Source: Paraconexibacter antarcticus
Lineage (GTDB): Bacteria > Actinomycetota > Thermoleophilia > Solirubrobacterales > Solirubrobacteraceae
DNA length: 64,000 bases
Direction of reading: 5' to 3'
Assembly: GCF_024220175.1 (NCBI RefSeq)
Contig: NZ_CP098502.1
Coordinates: forward strand, 4,220,514 to 4,284,513
Shown here: positions 18,086 through 26,215 of the stretch, one piece after another
How positions within the stretch are numbered: position 1 is the first letter of the stretch
Layout: each line of letters begins with the position of its first letter
Position numbers and translations under genes: made by a program
The notes under the pieces: generated by a model
The model's input: the letters and a program-made list of their open reading frames with translations, nothing else
The model's database searches: none
What the model was told of the DNA's origin: nothing

Positions 18086-18148
18086 CGGACACCTCGTCCG
18101 GACGTTCTGCACGTCCGATTTATACACGAAGCATGGACATGGTGTCCA
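18086..18148. promoter_or_regulatory. Three inverted repeats in the SDR/TetR divergent promoter
   Basis: CGGAC-N5-GTCCG (18086-18100), CGGACGT-N5-ACGTCCG (18099-18117) and TGGACA-N3-TGTCCA (18134-18148). All share a (T/C)GGAC half-site. An AT-rich GATTTATAC lies between the second and third and may be a -10. They are good candidate operators for the TetR protein encoded at 18180. Confidence 0.6.
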
Positions 18149-18179
18149 CACTCGCCGTCCCGGCTGGTACGCTGGCGCC

Positions 18180-18812
18180 ATGCCGGTCCCCCTCCCCGCG
18201 CGCACCGAGAGCCCGCGCGCTCGCCGCCGCGGCGAGCTCTGCGTCCGCCTCATGGCGGCCGCTGAGGAGCTGCTCGACGACGGCGTGACCCTCGCCGACC
18301 TCGGGGTCGACCGGCTCACGCAGCAGGCCGGCGTCTCGCGCTCGTCGTTCTACGTCTACTTCGAGGACCGGGCCGACCTCATGCGGCTGTGGTTCTCGTC
18401 CGTCGTCGACGAGATCGTCGAGGCGACGCGCGGCTGGTGGGCCGTCGGCCCCGCCCCGGACCGCGGCGCCGTACGCGACGCGCTCGGCGCGATCGTCACG
18501 GTCTACCGCCTCCACGCGCGCCTCATGGCCGCGACGTTCGACGCGGCGACCCACGACGCCGACCTGCGCCGCCTCACGGACGTCCTCATCTCCGAGAGCG
18601 TCGACGGCCTGCGCCGTCACATCATCCGGGGCCAGAAGGCCGGCTGGGTCGACCCCGGCCTGCATCCCGAGAGCTGCGCGACCCACCTCACCTGGATGGC
18701 CGAACGGACGTTCAACCAGCTGCTCCCCGGCGCGCCGCCGCGCGCCGTCACCCAGCTCACCGAGACCTACACGTACATCGTGTGGGGCGTGCTGTACCGG
18801 CGCGTCGACTGA
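18180..18812 (+). CDS. TetR-family transcriptional regulator (KstR2/FadR-like context)
   Basis: 210 aa. The DNA-binding domain is visible as LCVRLMAAAEELLDDGVTLADLGVDRLTQQAGVSRSSFYVYFEDRADLM; the C-terminal half is helical with WMAERTFNQLLPG and YTYIVWGVLYRR. Divergent from the SDR-thiolase-oxidoreductase operon and facing three GGAC-type inverted repeats, it is probably the acyl-CoA- or substrate-responsive repressor of that operon and of itself. Its TGA stop is the first codon of the second palindromic element. Confidence 0.87.
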   Translation: MPVPLPARTESPRARRRGELCVRLMAAAEELLDDGVTLADLGVDRLTQQAGVSRSSFYVYFEDRADLMRLWFSSVVDEIVEATRGWWAVGPAPDRGAVRDALGAIVTVYRLHARLMAATFDAATHDADLRRLTDVLISESVDGLRRHIIRGQKAGWVDPGLHPESCATHLTWMAERTFNQLLPGAPPRAVTQLTETYTYIVWGVLYRRVD

Positions 18813-18849
18813 CAGCTGAGGCAGACCCCCTCTGCGTCAGCTGTCAGTC
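18807..18849. terminator. Recurrent palindrome, copy 2 (probable bidirectional terminator)
   Basis: GACTGACAGCTGAGGCAGA, 5-nt C loop, then TCTGCGTCAGCTGTCAGTC: 19-bp arms with one mismatch. The core TGACAGCTGA(C/G)GCAG is shared with 13965-14001. The TetR stop codon is the TGA that opens the core. It lies between convergent genes. Confidence 0.65.
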
Positions 18850-18890
18850 ACCGGGGCCCATCCGGAGACCGGGCGCGCCACCGGCCCCCG

Positions 18891-19457
18891 TCAGCCGGGG
18901 CGCGCGATCCGCCACAGCGAGCCGGGCCGCTCCCGCAGCGCGGCGCCGAGGCCGCGGAGGACCTCGGGGACGAAGCCGTCCCGCGGGACGCGCCGCAGGA
19001 GGTCGCGGTAGAACGGGCGCGGGACGCCCGCCATGACGAGCCCGTGGCTCACCTCGACGAGATCGGCCTTGCGCAGGAGCTCAACCTCGTTCCCGCGGGC
19101 CCACTGGGCCGTCAGCTCGTGGTGGTGCTCGACGGCGTCGGCCGCGAGGCGGACGCGGGCGGCGTCCCAGCCGAGGGCGGTGAGCTCGCGCTCGGCGAGA
19201 TGCCGGCCGTCGGTGACGTACGCCGCCTTCGTCGCGGCGCCGGGGTACAGGCCGAGGTCGTGCAGCAGGCCGGCGCAGAGGACGACCTCGTGGTCGATCG
19301 CCCGGCCCGTCCGCCGCGCGAGCTCCTCGGCGAGGAGTACGACGCGGACGGAGTGGCGCTCCATCGGGCCGTCGGGACCGGCGCCGCTGAGCTCGCGCAC
19401 GAGCTCGAGGCAGCGGCGGCCGGCCGGGGTGGTGCAGAGGTCGTCGGCGACGGGCAT
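18891..19457 (-). CDS. HD-domain hydrolase-like protein
   Basis: 188 aa. MERHSVRVVLLAEELARRTG followed by VVLCAGLLHDLGLYPG gives the H...HD metal-binding pattern, and AADAVEHHHE supplies later histidines, as in small HD-domain phosphohydrolases. Substrate (nucleotide or other phosphate ester) is not evident. It stands alone, convergent with the TetR gene and 36 bp downstream of the universal stress protein gene on the same strand. Confidence 0.75.
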   Translation of the reverse strand: MPVADDLCTTPAGRRCLELVRELSGAGPDGPMERHSVRVVLLAEELARRTGRAIDHEVVLCAGLLHDLGLYPGAATKAAYVTDGRHLAERELTALGWDAARVRLAADAVEHHHELTAQWARGNEVELLRKADLVEVSHGLVMAGVPRPFYRDLLRRVPRDGFVPEVLRGLGAALRERPGSLWRIARPG

Positions 19458-19492
19458 CGCCCGAGCCTAGTCGCGGCGCGACCGCGCCGTGC

Positions 19493-20395
19493 TCACGACC
19501 CGCCGGCGGCGACCGGCTCGGAGGCGGCGGCGGCCTCGTGCGCCTCGGTCTCCGCGAGCACCGGGAGCGGCAGGATGAGGACCGGGCAGGCCGCGTCGCG
19601 GACGACCGCGTCACTCGTGCTGCCCAGCAGCATCCGGCGCGCGGGGCCGTACGACCGTGAGCCGAGGACGAGCAGGTCGACGCGGGAGGAGAACTCGAGC
19701 AGGCTCGGCGCGGCGGCGCCGCGGGCGATGCTCACCTTGAACCCGCCGCGGGCCTCGAGGCGCTCGCGCGCCTCCTCGACCGTCCGCCCGGCGATGTCGT
19801 CGAAGAGGGCGAGGTACGTGAACGGGCCGCCGAACCAGGCGCTCGGCACGAGCGGCACGACGGTCTCGACCCAGAGCTCGGCGCCGAGCCCGGCCGCGAG
19901 CCCGCGGGCGCTCACGAGCGCCTGCTCGCAGAGGTCCGTCTCCTCGAACCCGAGCCCGACGCGCTCGATGTCCCTCCCGGCCGTGCGGTGGCCGGCGGGC
20001 GCGACGGCGACGGCGCACGGCGCGCCGTGGAGCGCCATGCGGACGTCCCGGGTGAGGTGGACGCGGCCGGTGCGCTGCGCGCTCGCGGACCCGACGACGA
20101 GCAGGTCGCAGCCGAACTGCTCGGCGAGGGCGTGCAGGCCCGCGCCCGGCGACGCCGCCGGACGGGCGATGGTCCGGTAGGGGCCGGTCAGGCCGCGGGC
20201 GGCCGCGCCGAGCAGCTCCTCGGCGAGACGCGCCGGGTGGGGCTCCCCGGTCGCGGCGGCGACGATGCCGGCCGCGGGCTCCCAGATGTGGGCGAGGACG
20301 AGCTCTCCGTCGGCGGCCGCGAGGGACCGGCCGAGCGCGAGCGCATCGAGGCCGCCGTCGCCGCCGTCGATGCCGATGAGGACCTTGGAGAACAT
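19493..20395 (-). CDS. Universal stress protein, tandem USP domains
   Basis: 300 aa with two USP folds: N-terminal VLIGIDGGDGGLDALALG...DLLVVGSASAQRTGRVHLTRDV, and C-terminal VDLLVLGSRSYGPARRMLLGSTSDAVV, the latter carrying the ATP-binding G2xG9xG(S/T) signature. Cytosolic stress/energy-signalling protein. ATG 20395 gives the canonical MFSKVLIGID start; the frame continues upstream but without homology. Third of three USP genes on this strand, 87 bp from the second. Confidence 0.88.
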   Translation of the reverse strand: MFSKVLIGIDGGDGGLDALALGRSLAAADGELVLAHIWEPAAGIVAAATGEPHPARLAEELLGAAARGLTGPYRTIARPAASPGAGLHALAEQFGCDLLVVGSASAQRTGRVHLTRDVRMALHGAPCAVAVAPAGHRTAGRDIERVGLGFEETDLCEQALVSARGLAAGLGAELWVETVVPLVPSAWFGGPFTYLALFDDIAGRTVEEARERLEARGGFKVSIARGAAAPSLLEFSSRVDLLVLGSRSYGPARRMLLGSTSDAVVRDAACPVLILPLPVLAETEAHEAAAASEPVAAGGS

Positions 20396-20482
20396 GTCCC
20401 CATGCTCCCGCCCGGCGTGCGGCCCGCCATCCGGGGAACGCACGGCCGCGGATTGCGGGAGACCCGCAGTCGTGACCGCGGG

Positions 20483-21184
20483 CTATCCGGCGGCGGCCGC
20501 GGTCGTCAGGCCGAGCGGGCCCGAGGCGTGATGCGTTGCCCGCGCCGGGACGACGAGCACGGGGCACGGGGACCGCGTCACGAGCCGCTCGGAGACGCTC
20601 CCGAGGACCCGGGCCGTGAGCGGGCCGCGGCCGCGCGAGCCGCATACGAGCAGGTCGAACGCGCCGGCCACGCCGACGAGCGCCGCCGCGGGGTCGTCGC
20701 CCCGAGGCCGCAGCACCGCCGACGGCACGACCTCCGCGATGGACGCCGCCGCCCGCTCGGCCGCGTCCCCGTCGGCCGCGTCGGCCCCGGCGTCCGTCCC
20801 CGGGCCACCGGCGGCGAGCACCGTCACGCGCCCCCCGTGACGCGCCGCGACGTGCATCGCCGCGGTCACGGCGCGGTCGGCCGCGGGCGAGCCGTCGTAG
20901 GCGACGGCGATCTCCCGCAGGACACGCGGCACCGCGTGGCCGGTGCGCGCCACGGCGACGGGGCAGGACCCACGGGCCAGGAGGCTGCGGGTGACGCGGC
21001 CGTCCTCGTCGGCGCCGGCGACGATGAGCGTCGCGTCCTCCTCGCGGGCGAGGTCGTCGAGCGCCTCGGCGACCGAGCCGGCGGCGAGCGGCCGCTCGAG
21101 CGCCGTGGCCAGCGCGGCGGCGAGCCGGACGGCGCTCGCACTCGCACCGCCCGCGTAGGCGGCGATGACGGGGTGCGGTCCCAT
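20483..21184 (-). CDS. Universal stress protein with degenerate first domain
   Basis: 233 aa. The C-terminal USP domain is complete (EIAVAYDGSPAADRAVTAA ... DLLVCGSRGRGPLTARVLGSVSERLV ... CPVLVVPA) with the nucleotide-binding glycine motif. The first domain is shortened: it opens HPVIAAYAGGASASAVRLAAAL and goes almost straight to ATLIVAGADEDGRVTRSLLARGSCPVAVAR, so about 60-70 residues of a normal domain are missing. It starts 6 bp after the preceding USP gene ends, hence co-transcribed. Confidence 0.85.
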   Translation of the reverse strand: MGPHPVIAAYAGGASASAVRLAAALATALERPLAAGSVAEALDDLAREEDATLIVAGADEDGRVTRSLLARGSCPVAVARTGHAVPRVLREIAVAYDGSPAADRAVTAAMHVAARHGGRVTVLAAGGPGTDAGADAADGDAAERAAASIAEVVPSAVLRPRGDDPAAALVGVAGAFDLLVCGSRGRGPLTARVLGSVSERLVTRSPCPVLVVPARATHHASGPLGLTTAAAAG

Positions 21185-21190
21185 GCGCGG

Positions 21191-22105
21191 TCAGTCCCGG
21201 CCCGCGTCACCCGCCACCACGCCGGTGGCCGGGGCCGGCGCAGCCCTCGGGTCGGTGCTCGGCTCCGGCCGCGGCACGACGAGGACGGGGCACGCGGCGT
21301 GGTGCACGAGGTGGTCCGACGTGCTGCCGAGCGTGATGCGGCGGAGGGTCCCGGTGCGGCGCGAACCGACGACGAGCAGGTCGTCGGCGTCGGCCTGCTG
21401 CTCGAGCACCGGCGCGGCGGAGCCGTGGACGAGGCGGCCCTCGGTCCGGGCGGGTAGCTCGGCGAGCACGCGGTCGAGGACGTGCTGCGCGCTGTCGCGC
21501 AGGTCGGAGGCGAGGACCGGGTAGGCGGCGCCGAAGCCGCCCGCGGCGGCGGAGGGGGCCGGCGGGTCCTGCCAGGCGACGCAGACGGTGAGCGCGGCGC
21601 CGAGGTCGGCCGCGAGGGCGGCGGCGAGGTCGACGGCCGCCCGGCTCTCGTCCGAGCCGTCGTGGCCGACGATGACGCGGCGCGGCGCGTGACCCGCGAA
21701 CCCGCGCGGCGCCACGGCGACGGGGCAGGGCGACTCGTGGAGCACCTCGCGTCCGACGTCCCCGAGGAAGAGGCGGCCGACGCGGCCGTGGTGCGCGGAG
21801 CCGATGACGAGGAGGTCCGCGTCCTCCGCGACGGTCACCTCGTGCAGCGCCCGCGCGGGCTCGCTGTCCCCGATCGCGAGCATCGTGGCCTCGACGCCCG
21901 CGGCCGCGCGGCACTCCTCGAGGTCGCGCTCGGTGTCCCCGCGCTGGATCTCCTCGAAGCCGCCGAGCGAGCCGCGGATCCGCAGCGGGTCATGCGGATA
22001 CGCGCCGACGAGCGTGAGGCGGTCGCGGGTGAGGTGACGGGCGAGCGCGGTCGCGTCGCGACCTCCGCTGTGCCCGTCGACTCCGACGATGACGTTGGTG
22101 AACAT
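21191..22105 (-). CDS. Universal stress protein, tandem USP domains
   Basis: 304 aa. First domain TNVIVGVDGHSGGRDATALARHL to DLLVIGSAHHGRVGRLFLGDVGREVLHESPCPVAVAP; second RRVIVGHDGSDESRAAVDLAAAL to DLLVVGSRRTGTLRRITLGSTSDHLV, both with the G2xG9x(G/S) nucleotide motif. ATG 22105 is the natural MFTNVIVG start. It is 10 bp downstream of a 145-aa gene of unknown function, with which it probably forms an operon. Confidence 0.88.
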   Translation of the reverse strand: MFTNVIVGVDGHSGGRDATALARHLTRDRLTLVGAYPHDPLRIRGSLGGFEEIQRGDTERDLEECRAAAGVEATMLAIGDSEPARALHEVTVAEDADLLVIGSAHHGRVGRLFLGDVGREVLHESPCPVAVAPRGFAGHAPRRVIVGHDGSDESRAAVDLAAALAADLGAALTVCVAWQDPPAPSAAAGGFGAAYPVLASDLRDSAQHVLDRVLAELPARTEGRLVHGSAAPVLEQQADADDLLVVGSRRTGTLRRITLGSTSDHLVHHAACPVLVVPRPEPSTDPRAAPAPATGVVAGDAGRD

Positions 22106-22115
22106 GACGACGACG

Positions 22116-22553
22116 CTAAGCCGACCGGCGGCGGGGGTCATCCGGCGCAACCCCCGCTCCGGGTCGGTAGTCCCCCGCAGCCTCCGCGGCGGGCGCCCAC
22201 CCCGCGGGCATCGTCTGGGCCGTGGGGAGGTGCAGCGCCCCGCCCACCTTCCGGCCGGTCGAGAAGCGCCGGGCGATCGCCTGCTGCCCGATCTGCAGCG
22301 GGGCGATGAGCGTGTCGATCCCGCGGAGGTTCGCGACCCACGCGAGCTCTGCCACGAGCTCGTCGGCGAGGCTCAGGTCGGCGGGGTCGCGCAGCGCGAC
22401 GGCGAGCTCCGCGCGCGGTCCGTAGAGCGGGATGAGGGCGGCGACTCCGGCATCGACCCCCGCGCGGCGCCCGAGGCGCCGGTCGATCGGGGCGGAGCGG
22501 GCGAGCACGCTTGCGCGGCCGAGCACCGTCTCCATGCCGGGGAACACATCCAT
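22116..22553 (-). CDS. Conserved-looking hypothetical protein preceding the USP genes
   Basis: 145 aa, soluble, family not recognised. It begins MDVFPGMETVLGRASVLARS and has YGPRAELAVALRDPADLSLADELVAELAWV, then NLRGIDTLIAPLQIGQQAIARRFSTGRKVGG, with no signal peptide or TM helix. The sequence is not low-complexity, and the 10-bp spacing to the USP gene supports a real gene. The region before ATG 22553 (CGGGGGATGG) gives a modest ribosome binding site. A role in stress signalling is suggested only by context. Confidence 0.55.
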   Translation of the reverse strand: MDVFPGMETVLGRASVLARSAPIDRRLGRRAGVDAGVAALIPLYGPRAELAVALRDPADLSLADELVAELAWVANLRGIDTLIAPLQIGQQAIARRFSTGRKVGGALHLPTAQTMPAGWAPAAEAAGDYRPGAGVAPDDPRRRSA

Positions 22554-22790
22554 CCCCCGAGCGTGACCCGGTCGGCGCCCGTCGCCATCGGGAGGTGACC
22601 GCGGCCCGGTTGCGGGTTTCCCGAAGTCCGCGTCGGGCCCGCCGCGGGCCCCGCGGCCGCGGCCGGGGCGGCGTCTAGTGTCCCGCCCACGCGCCCCCCG
22701 CACCACCACATCCACCGGCCCACGCCGGGCCGCCACCTGCCGCGCCGCCTCGTCCACCGCCGGCGCGAGGGGCTGCGCAGCGGCGGCCGC

Positions 22791-23999
22791 CTGACCCTCT
22801 TCGCCGTCCTGGGGCCCGGGCTGCTGGCCGGGCTCTCGGACGACGACCCCGCCGGGATCACGACCTACTCGCTGCTCGGACAGCGGTACGGGTACCAGCT
22901 TCTGTGGGTGCTGACCCTGTCCACCGCCGCGCTCATCGTCTTCCACGAGCTCGGCGCCCGGCTCGGCGTCGTCACGGGCAAGGGCCTGCTCGCGCTCGTG
23001 CGCGAGCGCTACGGCCACCGCGCGGCGACCGGCGCCGCGGCCGTGCTCGTCGTCGCGAACCTCGGCACGCTCTGCGCCGAGCTCGCCGGCGTCGCGGCGG
23101 GCGGCGAGCTGCTCGGCGGGGTGCCCAAGGTCGTGTCGGTCCCGCTGGCCGTGCTCGTCATCGTCACCCTGCTCATCGCCGGCTCCTTCCACCGCGTCGA
23201 GCACGTGCTGCTCGCGATCAGCGCCGTCTTCGCGACCTACCTCGTGTCCGGCCTGCTCGCCCACCCCGACTGGGGCGCGGCGGCCCAGGGCGCCGTCCTC
23301 CCCGGCCTCCCGCTGACGCGCGACGCGGTCTACGTCGCGGTCGCGACGCTCGGGACGACGCTGGCGCCGTGGGGGCTGTCGTTCATCCAGTCCTACGCCG
23401 TCGACAAGCACCTGACGCCGGAGGACCTGCGCTACGAGCGCATCGACGTCGTGAGCGGCGCGGTCCTCACCGGCGTCATCGGGCTCTTCGTCGTCCTCGC
23501 GTGCGCCGCCACCCTCCACCGCCAGGGAGTGCCGATCAACGACGCCGCCGACGCCGCGCGGGGCCTGCGCCCCCTGGCGGGCAGCTTCGCCTCGACGCTC
23601 TTCGGCCTCGGCTTCGTCGGCGCCGCGCTGCTCGCCGCCACGGTCGTCCCGCTCTCGACGGCCTACTCCGTGTGCGAGGCCGGCGCGCACCACGGGGACG
23701 TCAGCGCGTCGGTCCGCGAGGCGCCGGTGTTCTACGGCGTGTTCGCGGGAAGCCTCGTCGTCGCCGCGGTCATCGTGCTCATCCCCGGCGTGCCGCTGCT
23801 GTCGATCCTCGTCTCCACGCAGGCGCTCAACGCCGTCCTGCTGCTCGCGATCCTCCCGTTCCTCATGGCGCTCGGCCGCGACCCGGCGGTGCTCGGGGTG
23901 CACGCGGTGGGCCGGACGGGGCGCTGGACGACCGGCGTGACCTACGCGCTCGTCGCCCTGTCGGTCGGGGCGCTGCTCGTCCTCCAGCTGCTGGGCTGA
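22791..23999 (+). CDS. Nramp-related divalent metal transporter, no canonical start codon
   Basis: About 402-aa, ten-to-eleven-TM Nramp-family protein. The TM1 signature reads GPGLLAGLSDDDPAGITTYS, with DPAG in place of the classical metal-binding DPGN, and TM6 reads APWGLSFIQSYAVDK instead of MPHN, so it belongs to a divergent Nramp-related clade whose metal preference may not be Mn/Fe. From the in-frame stop at 22596 to GTG 22908, which lies after TM1, there is no ATG, GTG or TTG; CTG 22791 (within CTGA), 22773 or 22737 are the only candidates. It is convergent with a ZIP transporter. Confidence 0.75.
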   Translation: MTLFAVLGPGLLAGLSDDDPAGITTYSLLGQRYGYQLLWVLTLSTAALIVFHELGARLGVVTGKGLLALVRERYGHRAATGAAAVLVVANLGTLCAELAGVAAGGELLGGVPKVVSVPLAVLVIVTLLIAGSFHRVEHVLLAISAVFATYLVSGLLAHPDWGAAAQGAVLPGLPLTRDAVYVAVATLGTTLAPWGLSFIQSYAVDKHLTPEDLRYERIDVVSGAVLTGVIGLFVVLACAATLHRQGVPINDAADAARGLRPLAGSFASTLFGLGFVGAALLAATVVPLSTAYSVCEAGAHHGDVSASVREAPVFYGVFAGSLVVAAVIVLIPGVPLLSILVSTQALNAVLLLAILPFLMALGRDPAVLGVHAVGRTGRWTTGVTYALVALSVGALLVLQLLG

Positions 24000-24010
24000 G
24001 GACCTGCGCC

Positions 24011-24838
24011 TCAGGCGCCCGGGGCGTTGAGGAGGACCGCGAGCGCGACCATCACCCCACCCCCGCCGAGCGCCCCGCCCGCGACGCGCGCCGGCGACCC
24101 CGAGGTCCGGGCCTCGGGCACGAGATCGCCGAGGACGAGCAGGAGCATCGCGGCGCCGGCGGCCGCGAACGACGCGGGCAGCACGGCGTCGACGGCGTCG
24201 ACGGCGAGCCAGGCGGCGACCGCGCCCGGCACCTGCGGGACGCTCGTGAGGACCGCGCTGCGGACCTGGTCGGCCCGGCCGCGGCCGGCGGCCCGCATCG
24301 CGAGCGCCGTCGCGGTGCCCTCGGGGATGTTCTGGATCGCCACGGCGAGGACGACGAAGACCGCCAGCGGGCCCGCGGCCGCCATCGCGCTGCCGAGCGC
24401 GAGGCCCTCCGGCAGACTGTGGACGAAGAAGATCCCGAAGGTCAGCCGCGCACGCTCCTCGGCGACGGCGCCGGGGCCGGGGCCGGGGCCGGACCGGGCC
24501 CTGAGCCGGCGGCGCGCCCACCAGAGGCCGCCCGCCCCGGCCACGGTGCCGAGCACGAGCGCGGGCGGCGAGCCGGTGCGGAAGGCCGGCACGAGCAGCC
24601 CGGCGACGGCCGCGACGCCCATGACCCAGATGACGAGCCCGTCGAGCCACGGCCGCAGGCGGGCGGCCTGCTCGGCGACGAACAGCACGGGCACGGCGCC
24701 GAGGCCGGTCGCGAGCACGGTCAGGGCCGCGACGCCGACGACGAGGGCGGGTCGAGGTCGAGGTCGATCATTGCCGTCGGCGTCGGCGGGGCATGCGTGG
24801 AGTGTCGCCGCCGGGACGGCGGCCTGCCCGGCGGCCAC
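24011..24838 (-). CDS. ZIP-family metal transporter
   Basis: 275 aa with about eight hydrophobic segments. The metal path motifs are visible: FFVHSLPEGLALGSAMA (HSxPEG, TM4) and VAIQNIPEGTATALA (QNxPEG, TM5), with a variable basic/Gly-Pro loop (RRRLRARSGPGPGPG) before them. ZIP proteins carry Zn2+ or related cations into the cytosol. GTG 24838 is the furthest in-frame start that keeps a short N-tail; other starts are possible. Adjacent to, and convergent with, the Nramp-like gene, making a small metal-transport locus. Confidence 0.82.
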   Translation of the reverse strand: MAAGQAAVPAATLHACPADADGNDRPRPRPALVVGVAALTVLATGLGAVPVLFVAEQAARLRPWLDGLVIWVMGVAAVAGLLVPAFRTGSPPALVLGTVAGAGGLWWARRRLRARSGPGPGPGAVAEERARLTFGIFFVHSLPEGLALGSAMAAAGPLAVFVVLAVAIQNIPEGTATALAMRAAGRGRADQVRSAVLTSVPQVPGAVAAWLAVDAVDAVLPASFAAAGAAMLLLVLGDLVPEARTSGSPARVAGGALGGGGVMVALAVLLNAPGA

Positions 24839-24865
24839 TCATCTCGCTCGAGGGTGCGCGGCTGC

Positions 24866-26215
24866 TCACCGGGCCGGCGCGGCCCCGTCCGGCCCGGGGA
24901 GCCTGAGCTCCGCCCGGACGCCGCCGCCGGGGCGGGCGGCGAGCGTGGCCGTACCGCCGTGGGCGTCGGCGACGAGCCGCACGAGCGCGAGGCCGAGGCC
25001 CGCGCCCGGCCGGCCGCTCGCGTCGGGCCCGCGGGCGAAGCGCTCGAACGCCCGGTCGCCGGCGAGCTCCGGCGGGAGCGTGCCGTCGTCGTGCACCCAG
25101 AGGACGACGCCGGCGTCGCCGCCGGGGTCCGCCCCCACGACGACCGCGCCGGCGCCGTGCACGAGGGCGTTCTCGACCAGGTTGCCGAGCGCCCGCCGGA
25201 CCGCGAGCTCGTCGGCGGTGACCTTCAGCCCGCTCCGGCGCACCGTGAGCATCCTGCCCTCCGCCGCCGCGCGGTGGCGCAGGTCGCCGGCGATCGCCTC
25301 CAGCAGCTCGTCGACGTCGAGGGGCACCGCGGGCCCGGCGGCCGCCTCCTCGGCGGCGGCGAGGTCGAGCAGCCCGTCGCTGAGCCGGATGAGCCGGGCG
25401 ACGTCCTCGCGGCTGCGGGCGATCGCGGCGCGCAGCGCGCCCGCGTCCGACGCATGGCGCTCGGCGAGCTCGAGCTCGGCCTGGAGCGCCGCGAGCGGGG
25501 TGCGCAGCTCGTGGCTCGCGTCCGCGATGAACCGCCGCTCGTGCTCGGCCGACCGCGCGATCCGGCCGAGCATCGCGTTGAGCGTCACGCTGAGCCGCCC
25601 GAGCTCGTCGTCGACCTCGGACTCGGGCAGGGTCGCGGTCGGGTCCGCGGTGCTGATCGTCGCCGCGCGGCGGCGCATCGCCTCGACCGGCCCGAGCGCT
25701 CCGGCGGCGATGAGGTACGCGATCCCCGCGGCGAGCAGCAGCGCGAGCGGCCCGCCGACGAGCAGCGCGCCGCCGAGCCCCTCGAGCGCCTTCTCGTGGT
25801 CGCGGAGGGACGCGCCCACCACGACGACGACCCGGCGCCCGCCGACCGTCGCCGGGCCCGCGAGGTACCGCTCGCGTTCGCTGAGCTCGAAGACGTGCAG
25901 CCCCGCGCTCGCGCGCGCGGCCTCGCGCGGCGACAGCAGCGGGCGCAGGCCGTCCGGGCGGCGGAGCAGGACGGCCCCGGACGGCGCGAGGATCTCGGCG
26001 AACCGCTCACCCGGCGGGAGCTGCAGCCGGCCGCCCGGGGCCGACTCGGCGTAGGCGCGGGCCGCGCCCTGACGGGCACGGAGGGACTGCGCGATCGAGT
26101 CGTCGATCGTGTGCTTCGTGCGGTAGAAAAGGAACGTCCCGATGAGCGCGAGCACGACGCTCATCACCGCGACGAACACGAGCGTCAGCCGCGCGCGGAT
26201 CGGCAGGCGGCTCAC
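24866..26215 (-). CDS. Sensor histidine kinase
   Basis: 449 aa, OmpR-system type. TM1 LTLVFVAVMSVVLALIGTFLFY, an extracytoplasmic domain of about 130 residues, TM2 LLVGGPLALLLAAGIAYLIAAG, a HAMP-like linker, the phospho-acceptor H-box FIADASHELRTPLAALQ, N-box RALGNLVENALVHG and G-box GAGLGLALVRLVADAHGG. GTG 26215 overlaps the response-regulator stop (GTGA), so the two are translationally coupled. The signal is unknown. The pair is divergent from a DUF4956-VTC-PAP2 operon and is the best candidate to control the TCTCA direct-repeat promoters. Confidence 0.92.
   Translation of the reverse strand: MSRLPIRARLTLVFVAVMSVVLALIGTFLFYRTKHTIDDSIAQSLRARQGAARAYAESAPGGRLQLPPGERFAEILAPSGAVLLRRPDGLRPLLSPREAARASAGLHVFELSERERYLAGPATVGGRRVVVVVGASLRDHEKALEGLGGALLVGGPLALLLAAGIAYLIAAGALGPVEAMRRRAATISTADPTATLPESEVDDELGRLSVTLNAMLGRIARSAEHERRFIADASHELRTPLAALQAELELAERHASDAGALRAAIARSREDVARLIRLSDGLLDLAAAEEAAAGPAVPLDVDELLEAIAGDLRHRAAAEGRMLTVRRSGLKVTADELAVRRALGNLVENALVHGAGAVVVGADPGGDAGVVLWVHDDGTLPPELAGDRAFERFARGPDASGRPGAGLGLALVRLVADAHGGTATLAARPGGGVRAELRLPGPDGAAPAR

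Noticed and set aside
22116..24650. 844-codon minus-strand frame over the Nramp-like gene
   Set aside because: Only the 3' 145 codons look protein-like; the rest is Arg/Gly-rich shadow of the transporter gene, which has convincing Nramp helices.
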